Shown one piece after another: positions 55,800-64,000 of a DNA stretch of 64,000 nt. The notes beneath the pieces are model-generated. The model was not told where the DNA came from. It saw only the letters and a program-made list of their open reading frames with translations, and ran no database searches. Where the stretch lies: assembly GCF_001411495.1 (NCBI RefSeq), contig NZ_CP012983.1, positions 372,001-436,000 on the forward strand, read 5' to 3'. Position numbers and translations under genes: made by a program. This stretch comes from Burkholderia cepacia ATCC 25416 (lineage in GTDB: Bacteria; Pseudomonadota; Gammaproteobacteria; Burkholderiales; Burkholderiaceae). How positions within the stretch are numbered: the first letter of the stretch is position 1; every line of letters starts with the position of its first letter.

Positions 55800-56794
55800 G
55801 CACCGTTGAGAAAAAGCCGCGCCTGAAGACATCGGCGATGATCGCGTCGATCGCGGGAGAAGGCCAGATGACCCGTTCCGCGCCGTTCGGCCAGGCGCTT
55901 GCCGAACTCGCACGCACGAAGACCGACGTGATCGGCATGACAGCAGACCTCGGCAAATACACCGACCTGCACATCTTCGCAAAGGCGTTTCCCGATCGTT
56001 ACTACCAGATGGGCATGGCCGAGCAACTGTTGATGGGGGCGGCGGCAGGCATGGCCCATGAAGGCGCACAGCCGTTCGTGACGACATATGCGGTGTTCGC
56101 CACGCGCCGCGCGTATGACTTTATCCACCAGGCAATCGCCGAGGACAACCTCGACGTGAAAATTGTGGCGGCACTGCCCGGTCTCACGACAGGCTATGGC
56201 CCGAGTCACCAGGCTGCCGAAGATCTCGCGCTGATGCGCGCGATGCCGAACATGACGGTGATCGATCCGTGCGACGCGCTCGACATCGAGCAGATGGTGC
56301 CGGGCATCGCCGCACACAAAGGCCCGGTGTACGCGCGCCTGTTACGCGGCAATGTGCCCGCCGTCCTCGACGAATACGACTACACGTTCGAACTCGGGAA
56401 GGCGAAGCTGCTGCGCGACGGCAACGACGTGCTGCTGATCTCGTCCGGGATCATGACGATGCGCGCGCTCGAAGTCGCGAAAGCGCTGGAGGCGGACCGC
56501 ATCGACGTCGGCGTACTGCACGTGCCGACCATCAAACCGCTCGATACCGCCACGATCCTGCGGGAAGCGAAGCGTACCGGCCGCATGGTGATCGTCGCGG
56601 AAAACCATACGGTGATCGGCGGACTCGGCGAAGCCGTGGCACGCACATTGCTCGGCGCGGGCGTGACACCGTCGTTCCGGCAGATCGCACTGCCTGACGA
56701 ATTTCTCGATGCCGGCGCGCTGCCGACGCTGCATGACCGATATGGCATCTCGACCGGCACGATGGCCGCGTCTATCAAAACCTGGCTCGCGTGA
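55796..56794 (+). CDS. transketolase, C-terminal subunit (split enzyme)
   Basis: A 332-residue partner of the preceding gene. GMAEQLLMGAAAGMAHEGAQPFVTTYAVF carries the catalytic Glu for TPP activation; VYARLLRG, DVLLISSGIMTMRALEVAKAL and RTGRMVIVAENHTVIGGLGEAVA belong to the C-terminal transketolase domain. It overlaps the N-subunit by four bases. It is the last gene of the operon and is followed by a strong inverted repeat at 56860. Confidence 0.95.
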   Translation: MSTVEKKPRLKTSAMIASIAGEGQMTRSAPFGQALAELARTKTDVIGMTADLGKYTDLHIFAKAFPDRYYQMGMAEQLLMGAAAGMAHEGAQPFVTTYAVFATRRAYDFIHQAIAEDNLDVKIVAALPGLTTGYGPSHQAAEDLALMRAMPNMTVIDPCDALDIEQMVPGIAAHKGPVYARLLRGNVPAVLDEYDYTFELGKAKLLRDGNDVLLISSGIMTMRALEVAKALEADRIDVGVLHVPTIKPLDTATILREAKRTGRMVIVAENHTVIGGLGEAVARTLLGAGVTPSFRQIALPDEFLDAGALPTLHDRYGISTGTMAASIKTWLA

Positions 56795-57298
56795 CCGACC
56801 GGATGGCTCGAACGACTGGCTGAACCCGACGATTTGCGTAACGTGACAGTTGCCGCCAGGAACGGCCGCGTCCCGACGGGAAGCGGCCGTTCGCTGTGGA
56901 TGAGCCATTGGCCGCTTGTGGCCGGCAAACGTCCGTTCGCCGGCCGTTGGGGCAGGCCTTCGTTCGCTCCGCCGTCTCAAGCGCATCGTCGACCTCGGTG
57001 CCGAGGTATCGGCCAGCGCGCTCGAGCCTCGTATGCCCGCGCAGCAGTTGAACGGCCGCGGGTTCTTTCCGACACGATCGCAAACCAAGCCTGCCGTCTG
57101 CTCGACGCGATACCTCCCAACAGCGGCGATTGAAAAAAGACGATGATCGTCTCTCGTTGGCCGATCATGGAATAGGTACCGCCATCGTTTCCTTCCAGCG
57201 AAACGAGCCGGTTCCAATCGCATCCATTGAGCTACAGTGAACATTTCCCGCCACCGTCAACCCTGGCGCCCATCCAATACCGCCGACGAGGCCAACCC
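56795..57298. other. intergenic region after the transketolase operon
   Basis: 504 bases without a supportable gene. Contains the hairpin at 56860-56892, with a further GC-rich part (56920-56970) that resembles the dispersed intergenic sequences only weakly. The cupin promoter must lie in the last part; no clear elements. Confidence 0.45.
56860..56892 (+). terminator. strong hairpin after the split-transketolase operon
   Basis: GAACGGCCGC at 56860-56869 pairs with GCGGCCGTTC at 56883-56892 (10 bp), and an inner TCCC/GGGA extends the stem. It lies 66 bases after the last operon gene. No T-run follows on either strand, so it is a terminator candidate by position and stability only. Confidence 0.55.
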
Positions 57299-57631
57299 AT
57301 GCAACTTCAAACCGGCAACCTGTTCACCGCCGATGCCCGGCGCGATGAGGACGAAAAAATCGACCTCCTTGTCACGGGCCAGCGTCTGAACGTCGAGCGA
57401 ATCGTATCGATGGGCCACACGAGCCCGGACGGTTTTTGGTATGACGACGCACGCGCCGAATGGGTCGTGCTGTTGTCGGGGGCGGCGGTGCTCGAATTCG
57501 AAGAAGGCCCGACGCGCCATGAAATGCATCCCGGCGACTACGTGCTGATCGAGCCGCATTGCCGCCATCGCGTAGCGTGGACGCACGAAGAAACGCAAAC
57601 CGTCTGGCTTGCGATCTATTACGAACGTTGA
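57299..57631 (+). CDS. small cupin-domain protein
   Basis: A 110-residue single cupin: SPDGFWYDDARAEWVVLLSGAAVLEFEEG is motif 1 (the usual first His is replaced), and HEMHPGDYVLIEPHCRHRVAWT is motif 2 with intact metal-site His. GAGGCC precedes the ATG at 57299. The DDARAEWVVLLSG form is typical of a conserved proteobacterial subfamily of unknown role. It stands alone between the transketolase operon and H-NS. Confidence 0.9.
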   Translation: MQLQTGNLFTADARRDEDEKIDLLVTGQRLNVERIVSMGHTSPDGFWYDDARAEWVVLLSGAAVLEFEEGPTRHEMHPGDYVLIEPHCRHRVAWTHEETQTVWLAIYYER

Positions 57632-57803
57632 ATCAGGAAATATTGCGAGGGCGAGGCCGAATTCGATCCGGCGCGCAGCATGCCGCCGCGCGCCGAATGA
57701 GACAAAGCCTCATCAACCCGGCGCGGTCGTTGGATACCGCCGGTATTGATGCCCAAATAGCAGGACGGCGCGCAAAACCGCGCGCCGGTACGCGTCGAGA
57801 ATC

Positions 57804-58103
57804 TTATTCCTGGATCAGGAATCGATTGCGATTCTTCGCGTCCTTGATCCATGCGGGTGCGCGACCGCGGCCCGACCAGGTTGCCCCGGTCTTCGGGTCG
57901 CGATACTTTGCCTGCACGGGGGCGGCCGCTTGCTTGGCCGGACGGCCGCGACGGTTACCGAAAATGTCCTTTTCGGTAATGCCGAATTCGGCAACCTTGG
58001 TGCGGATGTCGTCGACGATCGCCTGGAATTCCGCGGCACGTGCAGCTTCGGCTTTCTCGGCCAAAGCTTCCATTTGGGCTTTCAGTTCCTTGTACGTTGC
58101 CAT
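57804..58103 (-). CDS. H-NS-like nucleoid protein
   Basis: A 99-residue protein with an N-terminal helical, coiled-coil oligomerisation part (MATYKELKAQMEALAEKAEAARAAEFQAIVDDIRTKVAEFGI) and the H-NS C-terminal DNA-binding motif KYRDPKTGATWSGRGRAPAWI. H-NS-like proteins silence A/T-rich horizontally acquired DNA, of which this window has two islands. The start at 58103 has AGAGCG upstream; a start at 58130 would add nine residues. Confidence 0.94.
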   Translation of the reverse strand: MATYKELKAQMEALAEKAEAARAAEFQAIVDDIRTKVAEFGITEKDIFGNRRGRPAKQAAAPVQAKYRDPKTGATWSGRGRAPAWIKDAKNRNRFLIQE

Positions 58104-58383
58104 GTATCGCTCTTCAGGTTGAGTACTCACATGATAGCGGTTTCAACGGAAAATTTTGAGGAAATTCTCATCGACTACGTGTTTTGTCGTCAATATGGCG
58201 ATGCAGGACTGCTTCGAACACCTGAGAAGTGTGTCGTATTGACGAAGACGTAGAGGATTACCCGGGCATCTTTAACGGCACGAGCATGTCAAGTTGACCG
58301 ATCGCACGGGTTTTCTTCTTCAAGACAAGCAATCGGGATTTAACTACTCTTTACATTTTTATGAAGTATCGGGGAATTCACTG

Positions 58384-58872
58384 ATGAACAGAGACGAGAA
58401 GCTGATTCAGATTGCCGCCGAATTCGGCTTCAATCCGGACGAGGAAATCAGGATTGGCGGAAAGTACACCCCCGTTCTGGTCGACGGGAATACGGCCTAT
58501 ATTGCCGGCCAGATTCCACGGATCGGCGAAGTGGTGCATTTCGTTGGCGTAGTGGGGGAATCCATTTCGCTCGATGAAGGTCGCCGGGCTGCCGGTGTAT
58601 CGACACTCCGTGCGCTCTCGCTGATCAGAACGCGCTGCGGCACGCTTGACGTAATAGCGACGGTGCCGCGCATGACCGTGTATGTGCGAAGTGCACCCGG
58701 CTTCACGATGCAAAGCGAAGTTGCCGACGGCGCATCCGATGTGTTGTATGCGGTGCTTGGCGACGCCGGTGTTCATACGCGGACATCGGTCGGCGTGCTG
58801 CAATTGCCCAAAGGCGCATCGGTGGAAGCGGATTTCATTTTCGGGTTGAAGCAGGGCAATGCCGGTATCTGA
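58384..58872 (+). CDS. RidA/YjgF-family protein
   Basis: A 162-residue RidA-fold protein: VDGNTAYIAGQIPRIGEVVHFVGVVGESISLDEGRRAAGVSTLRALSLIRTRCGTLD, then RMTVYVRSAPGFTMQSEVADGASDVLYAVLG. RidA deaminates reactive enamine/imine intermediates, using a conserved Arg; here VPRMTVYVRS keeps an Arg, but the family's exact site cannot be assigned. GGGGAA lies before the ATG at 58384. No operon partner. Confidence 0.9.
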   Translation: MNRDEKLIQIAAEFGFNPDEEIRIGGKYTPVLVDGNTAYIAGQIPRIGEVVHFVGVVGESISLDEGRRAAGVSTLRALSLIRTRCGTLDVIATVPRMTVYVRSAPGFTMQSEVADGASDVLYAVLGDAGVHTRTSVGVLQLPKGASVEADFIFGLKQGNAGI

Positions 58873-59646
58873 TTCCGACGGGCTGTATCTCGCGGGTAGG
58901 TCGTTTCGCGAAACATCCGGATATTCGCGCGCGACACGCGAGTCACTACCGACAAGCGCTTGCAATACCCAAAAAAACACTCGCCGAAGGACTTCGACAG
59001 GTTGCTCGATCAAAAGGATTTGACGAAGCGTCAGGCGGCGTTCGATACCGGCGATGTGAATGCGCGCGGCGAGCCGGGCAAGTGGGCTGCGCCGTCGCGC
59101 GCCCCATGTCGAAACAATCTCGCACGCTGGCGCGTCACGCAGGCGCAAACGTTGTCGACGCGCACGGCGTACGACGGACGTCACACGTTCCCGTCCGAAA
59201 TCGTCGTGAACGCGAACCCCGGGCCACGCTCATGCGCGCTGCAAATCCTCCCCTTGCCTGCCCGGCGGCAGTGCGCCGATGCACGCCATTCAAGTAGCCG
59301 GCCCATCGAGAATTCATCCCCGGCCGGCCGCCGCATGTGCGCCCCCCGACTCCCCACGATTTCCGGAAATCCCCCCGCCAATATCGGACGGCATCCCCAC
59401 TTTGGGAGATGCCATTGCCCGACAGTAAGCCTACGATTGACCACAGGGCATCGGGGACGGATGGCATCAGAACAAGCGGGCAGGCCCGCCATTCCGAGTC
59501 GAAATCAACACATGCCCACGCAGTCTACTGACACAGCTTCTGCTTACGATGGCGTTCGATGTGTGCGGCGAGTCGCTTTCATCGCAGCACGATGGCGCGT
59601 TGATGACGGAAGGCCTGCTGTCGTATTTCGGGGAATTTCAATCAAT
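58873..59646. other. 774-base stretch without a supported gene
   Basis: Between the RidA-like gene and the small protein at 59647. A single long open frame spans it, but its residues show no family features and it joins the frame of the small gene by chance. No ribosome site, hairpin or repeat of note is seen. Confidence 0.4.
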
Positions 59647-59898
59647 ATGCTGGCACGAGACTATGTGGAACGAGAGCTCTCTCACATCCAGAGAATGGTG
59701 GCTCTCCTGGACAGCGAACAGAACGCTGACGATGTGTCGATGTCGGGCGCGGTGCGTGTGCGGCATCCGAGCTACTGGCGCGGGCGAATCGAGGAGCTGC
59801 TGTCGGCGCCCGATGTGCCGCGCCACATCAGAAAGCTCAGCGAAGCGGTGCTCGCGAAGATCGACGAGATGGAAATGCGCTTCGCGGCGATGAAGTAA
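59647..59898 (+). CDS. conserved small hypothetical protein
   Basis: An 83-residue, mainly helical and charged protein: MLARDYVERELSHIQRMVALLDSEQ, then VRHPSYWRGRIEELLSAPDVPRHIRKLSEAVLAKIDEMEM. GGGGAA lies about a dozen bases upstream. It resembles small Burkholderia hypothetical proteins; no function is known to me. Converges on hisC with a 63-base gap. Confidence 0.7.
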   Translation: MLARDYVERELSHIQRMVALLDSEQNADDVSMSGAVRVRHPSYWRGRIEELLSAPDVPRHIRKLSEAVLAKIDEMEMRFAAMK

Positions 59899-59961
59899 GT
59901 ACATCGTCGGATGCGGCGCCGGCATGTGTTTCGTCGCGTCGTCGACCGGATGGCCGGTCGC

Positions 59962-61074
59962 TTATCCGGCCGCCATCACGTCAAGCAGGGCCGCACGGAA
60001 TGCGGCCATCTCCGCAGCGGTGCCGATGGACACGCGCAGATACGCCGGCGGGCCCGATTCGCGAATCAGGACGCCGTGGCGCAGCAGGCCGCTCCAGATC
60101 CGGTGCCGATCGGCAAACTCGCCGAACATCACGAAGTTCGCATCGGAATCGGCCACCGTGAGGCCCAGACCGCGCAGCCAGCCGACGGTCGAATCGCGCT
60201 CGGCCTTGATCGTCTCGACTTGCGACAGCATCTCGTCGCGCGCGACCAGCGCCGCGCAGGCCGCCGCCTGGGTGAAGGCCGACAGGTGGTAGGGCAATCG
60301 AACCAGCTTCAGCGCCTGCACGATCGCGGGCGCGCACGCGCAATACCCGACGCGGCCGCCCGCGAACTTGAATGCCTTGCTCAACGTGCGGGTCACGATG
60401 AGCCGCGGATGATCCGGTAGCAGCGTCACCGCGCTGGGTACGCCGCGACGCCGGAACTCCGCATAGGCTTCGTCGACGACGACCACGCCCGGCGCGACGT
60501 CGAGGATGGCGCGAATATCGCCGACCGGCAGCGCGGTTCCGGTCGGGTTGTTCGGCGACGTCAGCAGCACCACGCCCGGCTGGTGCGTGCGGATACCGTC
60601 GAGCGCCTGATCCACGTCCAGCGCGAAATCCCCGGTGCGCGGCAACGTATGGAGGCGCGTGAAAGTCGTGCGGCAGTATTCGTCATACATGGGATACGCG
60701 GGCGTAAAGGCCAGCGCCGATCGCCCCGGGCCGCCGAATGCCTGCAGGATCTGCTGGATCACCTCATTCGAGCCGTTGGCGGCCCAGATGCCCGCTGCGT
60801 CGACCGTCACGCCGGTGTCGTGCGTCAGATAGGCCGCCAGATGCGATCGCAGCCCGGCAAAGTCGCGATCGGGATAGCGGTTCGCCGTGCGCGCGGCGTC
60901 GGCCACCGCGGTCGCGATGCGCTCGACGAGCGCGGGCGATGGCGGATAGGGATTCTCGTTGACGTTCAGGCAGACCGGCACGTCGAGCTGCGGCGCCCCG
61001 TACGCGTGCTGCAACCTGAGGTCCTCGCGCAGCGGCAAATCCGACAAGGCGATTTCTTTCCAGGGCTGTTGCAT
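59962..61074 (-). CDS. hisC: histidinol-phosphate aminotransferase
   Basis: A 370-residue PLP-dependent fold-type I aminotransferase. LNVNENPYPPSPALVERI (substrate arm), AANGSNEVIQQILQAF, TSPNNPTGTALP, VVVDEAYAEF and TLSKAFKFAGGRVGYC (PLP lysine in SKAF) are the HisC marks. It converts imidazole acetol phosphate to histidinol phosphate. The start at 61074 has GGAGTG upstream. It lies behind a histidine leader and attenuator (61276-61140), which supports the assignment. It stands apart from the main his operon, so it may be a second copy. Confidence 0.94.
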   Translation of the reverse strand: MQQPWKEIALSDLPLREDLRLQHAYGAPQLDVPVCLNVNENPYPPSPALVERIATAVADAARTANRYPDRDFAGLRSHLAAYLTHDTGVTVDAAGIWAANGSNEVIQQILQAFGGPGRSALAFTPAYPMYDEYCRTTFTRLHTLPRTGDFALDVDQALDGIRTHQPGVVLLTSPNNPTGTALPVGDIRAILDVAPGVVVVDEAYAEFRRRGVPSAVTLLPDHPRLIVTRTLSKAFKFAGGRVGYCACAPAIVQALKLVRLPYHLSAFTQAAACAALVARDEMLSQVETIKAERDSTVGWLRGLGLTVADSDANFVMFGEFADRHRIWSGLLRHGVLIRESGPPAYLRVSIGTAAEMAAFRAALLDVMAAG

Positions 61075-61139
61075 TGAAAACACTCCGTACGGTATCGATT
61101 GATCGGCGCAGCAGGTTTTTAAGGCGGCAAAAAACAAAA

Positions 61140-61158
61140 AAGGCGCCGCAGGCGCCTT
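61140..61158 (-). terminator. attenuator terminator between the his leader and hisC
   Basis: On the minus strand AAGGCGCC-TGC-GGCGCCTT is followed by TTTTTGTTTTTTG: an intrinsic terminator 66 bases before the hisC start. It lies about 40 bases after the leader stop, as in his attenuators. A nearly identical element lies at 40511-40529. Confidence 0.85.
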
Positions 61159-61195
61159 GGTGTCGTCTTGATCGGGCATTCACCCGATGCAATTG

Positions 61196-61276
61196 CTAGA
61201 TGCGAAACGAGCCACGGCGCAACAGGGGGCGTCCGTGGTGATGGTGCAGCGAGAGCGTGGTGTTTCGAATCGTCAT
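61196..61276 (-). CDS. histidine leader peptide (hisL-type)
   Basis: A 26-codon ORF containing four consecutive His codons (LHHHHGRPLLRRGSFRI), followed by the attenuator and hisC. Scarce charged His-tRNA would stall the ribosome at these codons and allow read-through into hisC. Starts at 61285 or 61288 in the same frame are also possible. Role inferred by analogy to the classical his leader. Confidence 0.78.
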   Translation of the reverse strand: MTIRNTTLSLHHHHGRPLLRRGSFRI

Positions 61277-61499
61277 GCGCCGCATCATGGCATACCGCGA
61301 TCCGGAAGAAAAGCGCGCCACCCTGCGTGTGCCGGATTCGATTGAGCCGAAACGCCGGAAAACGCCCATTACGTCTGATGATAAACGGTAACAAACGTCG
61401 TATTTCGACCAAATGCGAACGAGTGATTCAAACGTTGGCGTCAATTGACTAAGATGCGCAGAAGACGTTCGACAAAAACGCACGGCGCGGGGTAGCCAG

Positions 61500-62591
61500 A
61501 TGCAAATGAACGGGTTGATTCCATCGGCATGGATCGATGACGTCTATGCCGCGGCACTGGGCGATCAACGCTGGGAAACGGTGCTGGACGGGCTGAGATC
61601 GTGGGTCGGCGTGCGCATGGTCACGCTGCTGTCGTTCGACGACGCGGCGCGGGTGCCGGCGATCGAGAAGGCGGCGGGTGACGACGCGTCATGGGTCGCC
61701 GCGTGTTATCACACGTACAACACCGAGTTCTATCGGTACGATCCGGTCGTGCCGGTCGCCGGCAACTGGCCGGCGGGCCGCTGGTTCGAGGACGTCAAGC
61801 ACCTGTCCGCGCACCAGCGTGCGCACAGCGAGTTCTATCAGGAGTTCCTTCACCCTTTTGGGATCGGCAGCATCTCGGGCCTGTACATCCATCGCAGCGA
61901 GGGTTCGGGCGCATTCCTCAGCGTCCAGGGCGGCCTCGAATCGCAGGGGCTGTCCGACGATCAGCGCCGCGCGATCGAAAACATGGGAATGCACATCAGC
62001 CGCGCGCTGCAGATCCAGGCGCGGATCGGCGAGCTCGAGGCGCGCGTGGCCGCGGCCGAATCGGCGCTCGATGCGATTCCGGTGCCGGTCTTCCTGCTCG
62101 GCGCGCAGCGCGAATTGCGCTATACGAATCGCGCGGCCGATCAGCTGATCGCGGCGGAGCCGGCGTTGCGGGTGGTGAACGGGCGTTTCGCGCCGGAAGG
62201 CTGCGTCGACGATGTGCATTGGCGGCACGCGTACGCGCGCGGCGGGCTGTTGTTGCGGCGCGCGACGGGCGAACCGCTGCCGCTGGCGTTGATGCCGGTG
62301 CCCGAGCAGTCGCGCCTGATGCGCGAGCGGCCGGGCGTCGCGACGCTGATGACGGCCGCCGACCTGCGTTCGCCGTCGGCCCGCGCGCAGCGGCTGCGCG
62401 TGTTCTACGGGCTGTCGTCGGCCGAGGCCGATCTCGCCGTGCTGCTGTGCTGCGACGGGCTGTCGCCGCAGGAATGCGCGGGGCTGCGCGGCGTGTCGAT
62501 CGGCACGATCCGCACGCAGATCAAGTCGATCTACGCAAAGACGGCCGTGGCGCGCGCGGCGCAACTGACGTCGCTGGTCATGCAGACATGA
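61500..62591 (+). CDS. LuxR-type transcriptional regulator (C-terminal HTH)
   Basis: A 363-residue regulator. The N-terminal 180 residues are a GAF/autoinducer-like or PAS-type sensor (WETVLDGLRSWVGVRMVTLLSF), a middle linker has a PAS-like part (AIPVPVFLLGAQRELRYTNRAADQLI), and the end is a LuxR HTH (LRVFYGLSSAEADLAVLLCCDGLSPQECAGLRGVSIGTIRTQIKSIYAK). It lacks the receiver domain of response regulators. It diverges from hisC and precedes a TRAP transporter gene by 462 bases. Confidence 0.93.
   Translation: MQMNGLIPSAWIDDVYAAALGDQRWETVLDGLRSWVGVRMVTLLSFDDAARVPAIEKAAGDDASWVAACYHTYNTEFYRYDPVVPVAGNWPAGRWFEDVKHLSAHQRAHSEFYQEFLHPFGIGSISGLYIHRSEGSGAFLSVQGGLESQGLSDDQRRAIENMGMHISRALQIQARIGELEARVAAAESALDAIPVPVFLLGAQRELRYTNRAADQLIAAEPALRVVNGRFAPEGCVDDVHWRHAYARGGLLLRRATGEPLPLALMPVPEQSRLMRERPGVATLMTAADLRSPSARAQRLRVFYGLSSAEADLAVLLCCDGLSPQECAGLRGVSIGTIRTQIKSIYAKTAVARAAQLTSLVMQT

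Positions 62592-64000
<1,409 letters not shown>

Noticed and set aside
58960..59898. 312-codon plus-strand ORF as one protein
   Set aside because: Only the last 83 codons have protein-like composition and a ribosome site; the first part has no coherent features.

Overview
The window looks like part of a secondary replicon of a Burkholderia-type betaproteobacterium, probably of the B. cepacia complex. This rests on high G+C with GC-rich third codon positions, many LysR-type regulators paired with divergent redox enzymes, a Burkholderia-type Gram-negative porin, an H-NS protein of about 100 residues, and DHA2 and ACS major facilitator transporters. The species call is inference. I saw no rRNA, tRNA, CRISPR array, complete insertion sequence or replication origin.

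Layout. 1-11,982: regulator/enzyme pairs (TetR with an aldehyde dehydrogenase; LysR with an azoreductase; LysR with a LysE exporter; LysR with a DHA2 efflux pump; LysR with an atypical SDR; HxlR with an F420-reductase-like dehydrogenase). 11,983-17,434: a lower-G+C insert with one 1580-codon gene, read as a STAND-type NTPase with an N-terminal PD-(D/E)XK nuclease, i.e. a probable single-gene Avs-like antiphage system. 17,435-25,706: TonB-like protein, further LysR and HxlR redox pairs, a lipoprotein, and two decayed genes (one in-frame amber, one frameshift). 25,707-32,320: remnant of an XRE-cupin regulator, a porin, a CBS-PAS-GGDEF-EAL protein and a beta-propeller protein.

32,578-40,660: a second atypical island. 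It holds an ABC-F protein preceded by a short leader ORF with a strong Shine-Dalgarno, a translationally coupled pair of small membrane proteins, two genes I do not recognise, a secreted protein, a GNAT acetyltransferase and a truncated chloramphenicol-phosphotransferase-like gene. Scattered among these are pieces of 5' gene ends: two copies of what looks like the mutS start region and one orphan histidine-type leader with attenuator.

40,862-64,000: an MFS transporter; two ribose/galactose-type ABC importer gene sets with two binding proteins (42.8-51.3 kb); a LysR-controlled operon of SDR, ACS transporter and split transketolase (51.8-56.8 kb); a cupin protein, H-NS and a RidA-like protein; hisC behind a histidine leader and attenuator; a LuxR-type regulator; and the start of a TRAP DctP binding protein cut by the window edge.

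Most single genes are ordinary Burkholderia accessory content. The parts worth attention are the STAND/nuclease gene, the ABC-F leader, and the 38.7-40.7 kb mosaic of captured gene starts.
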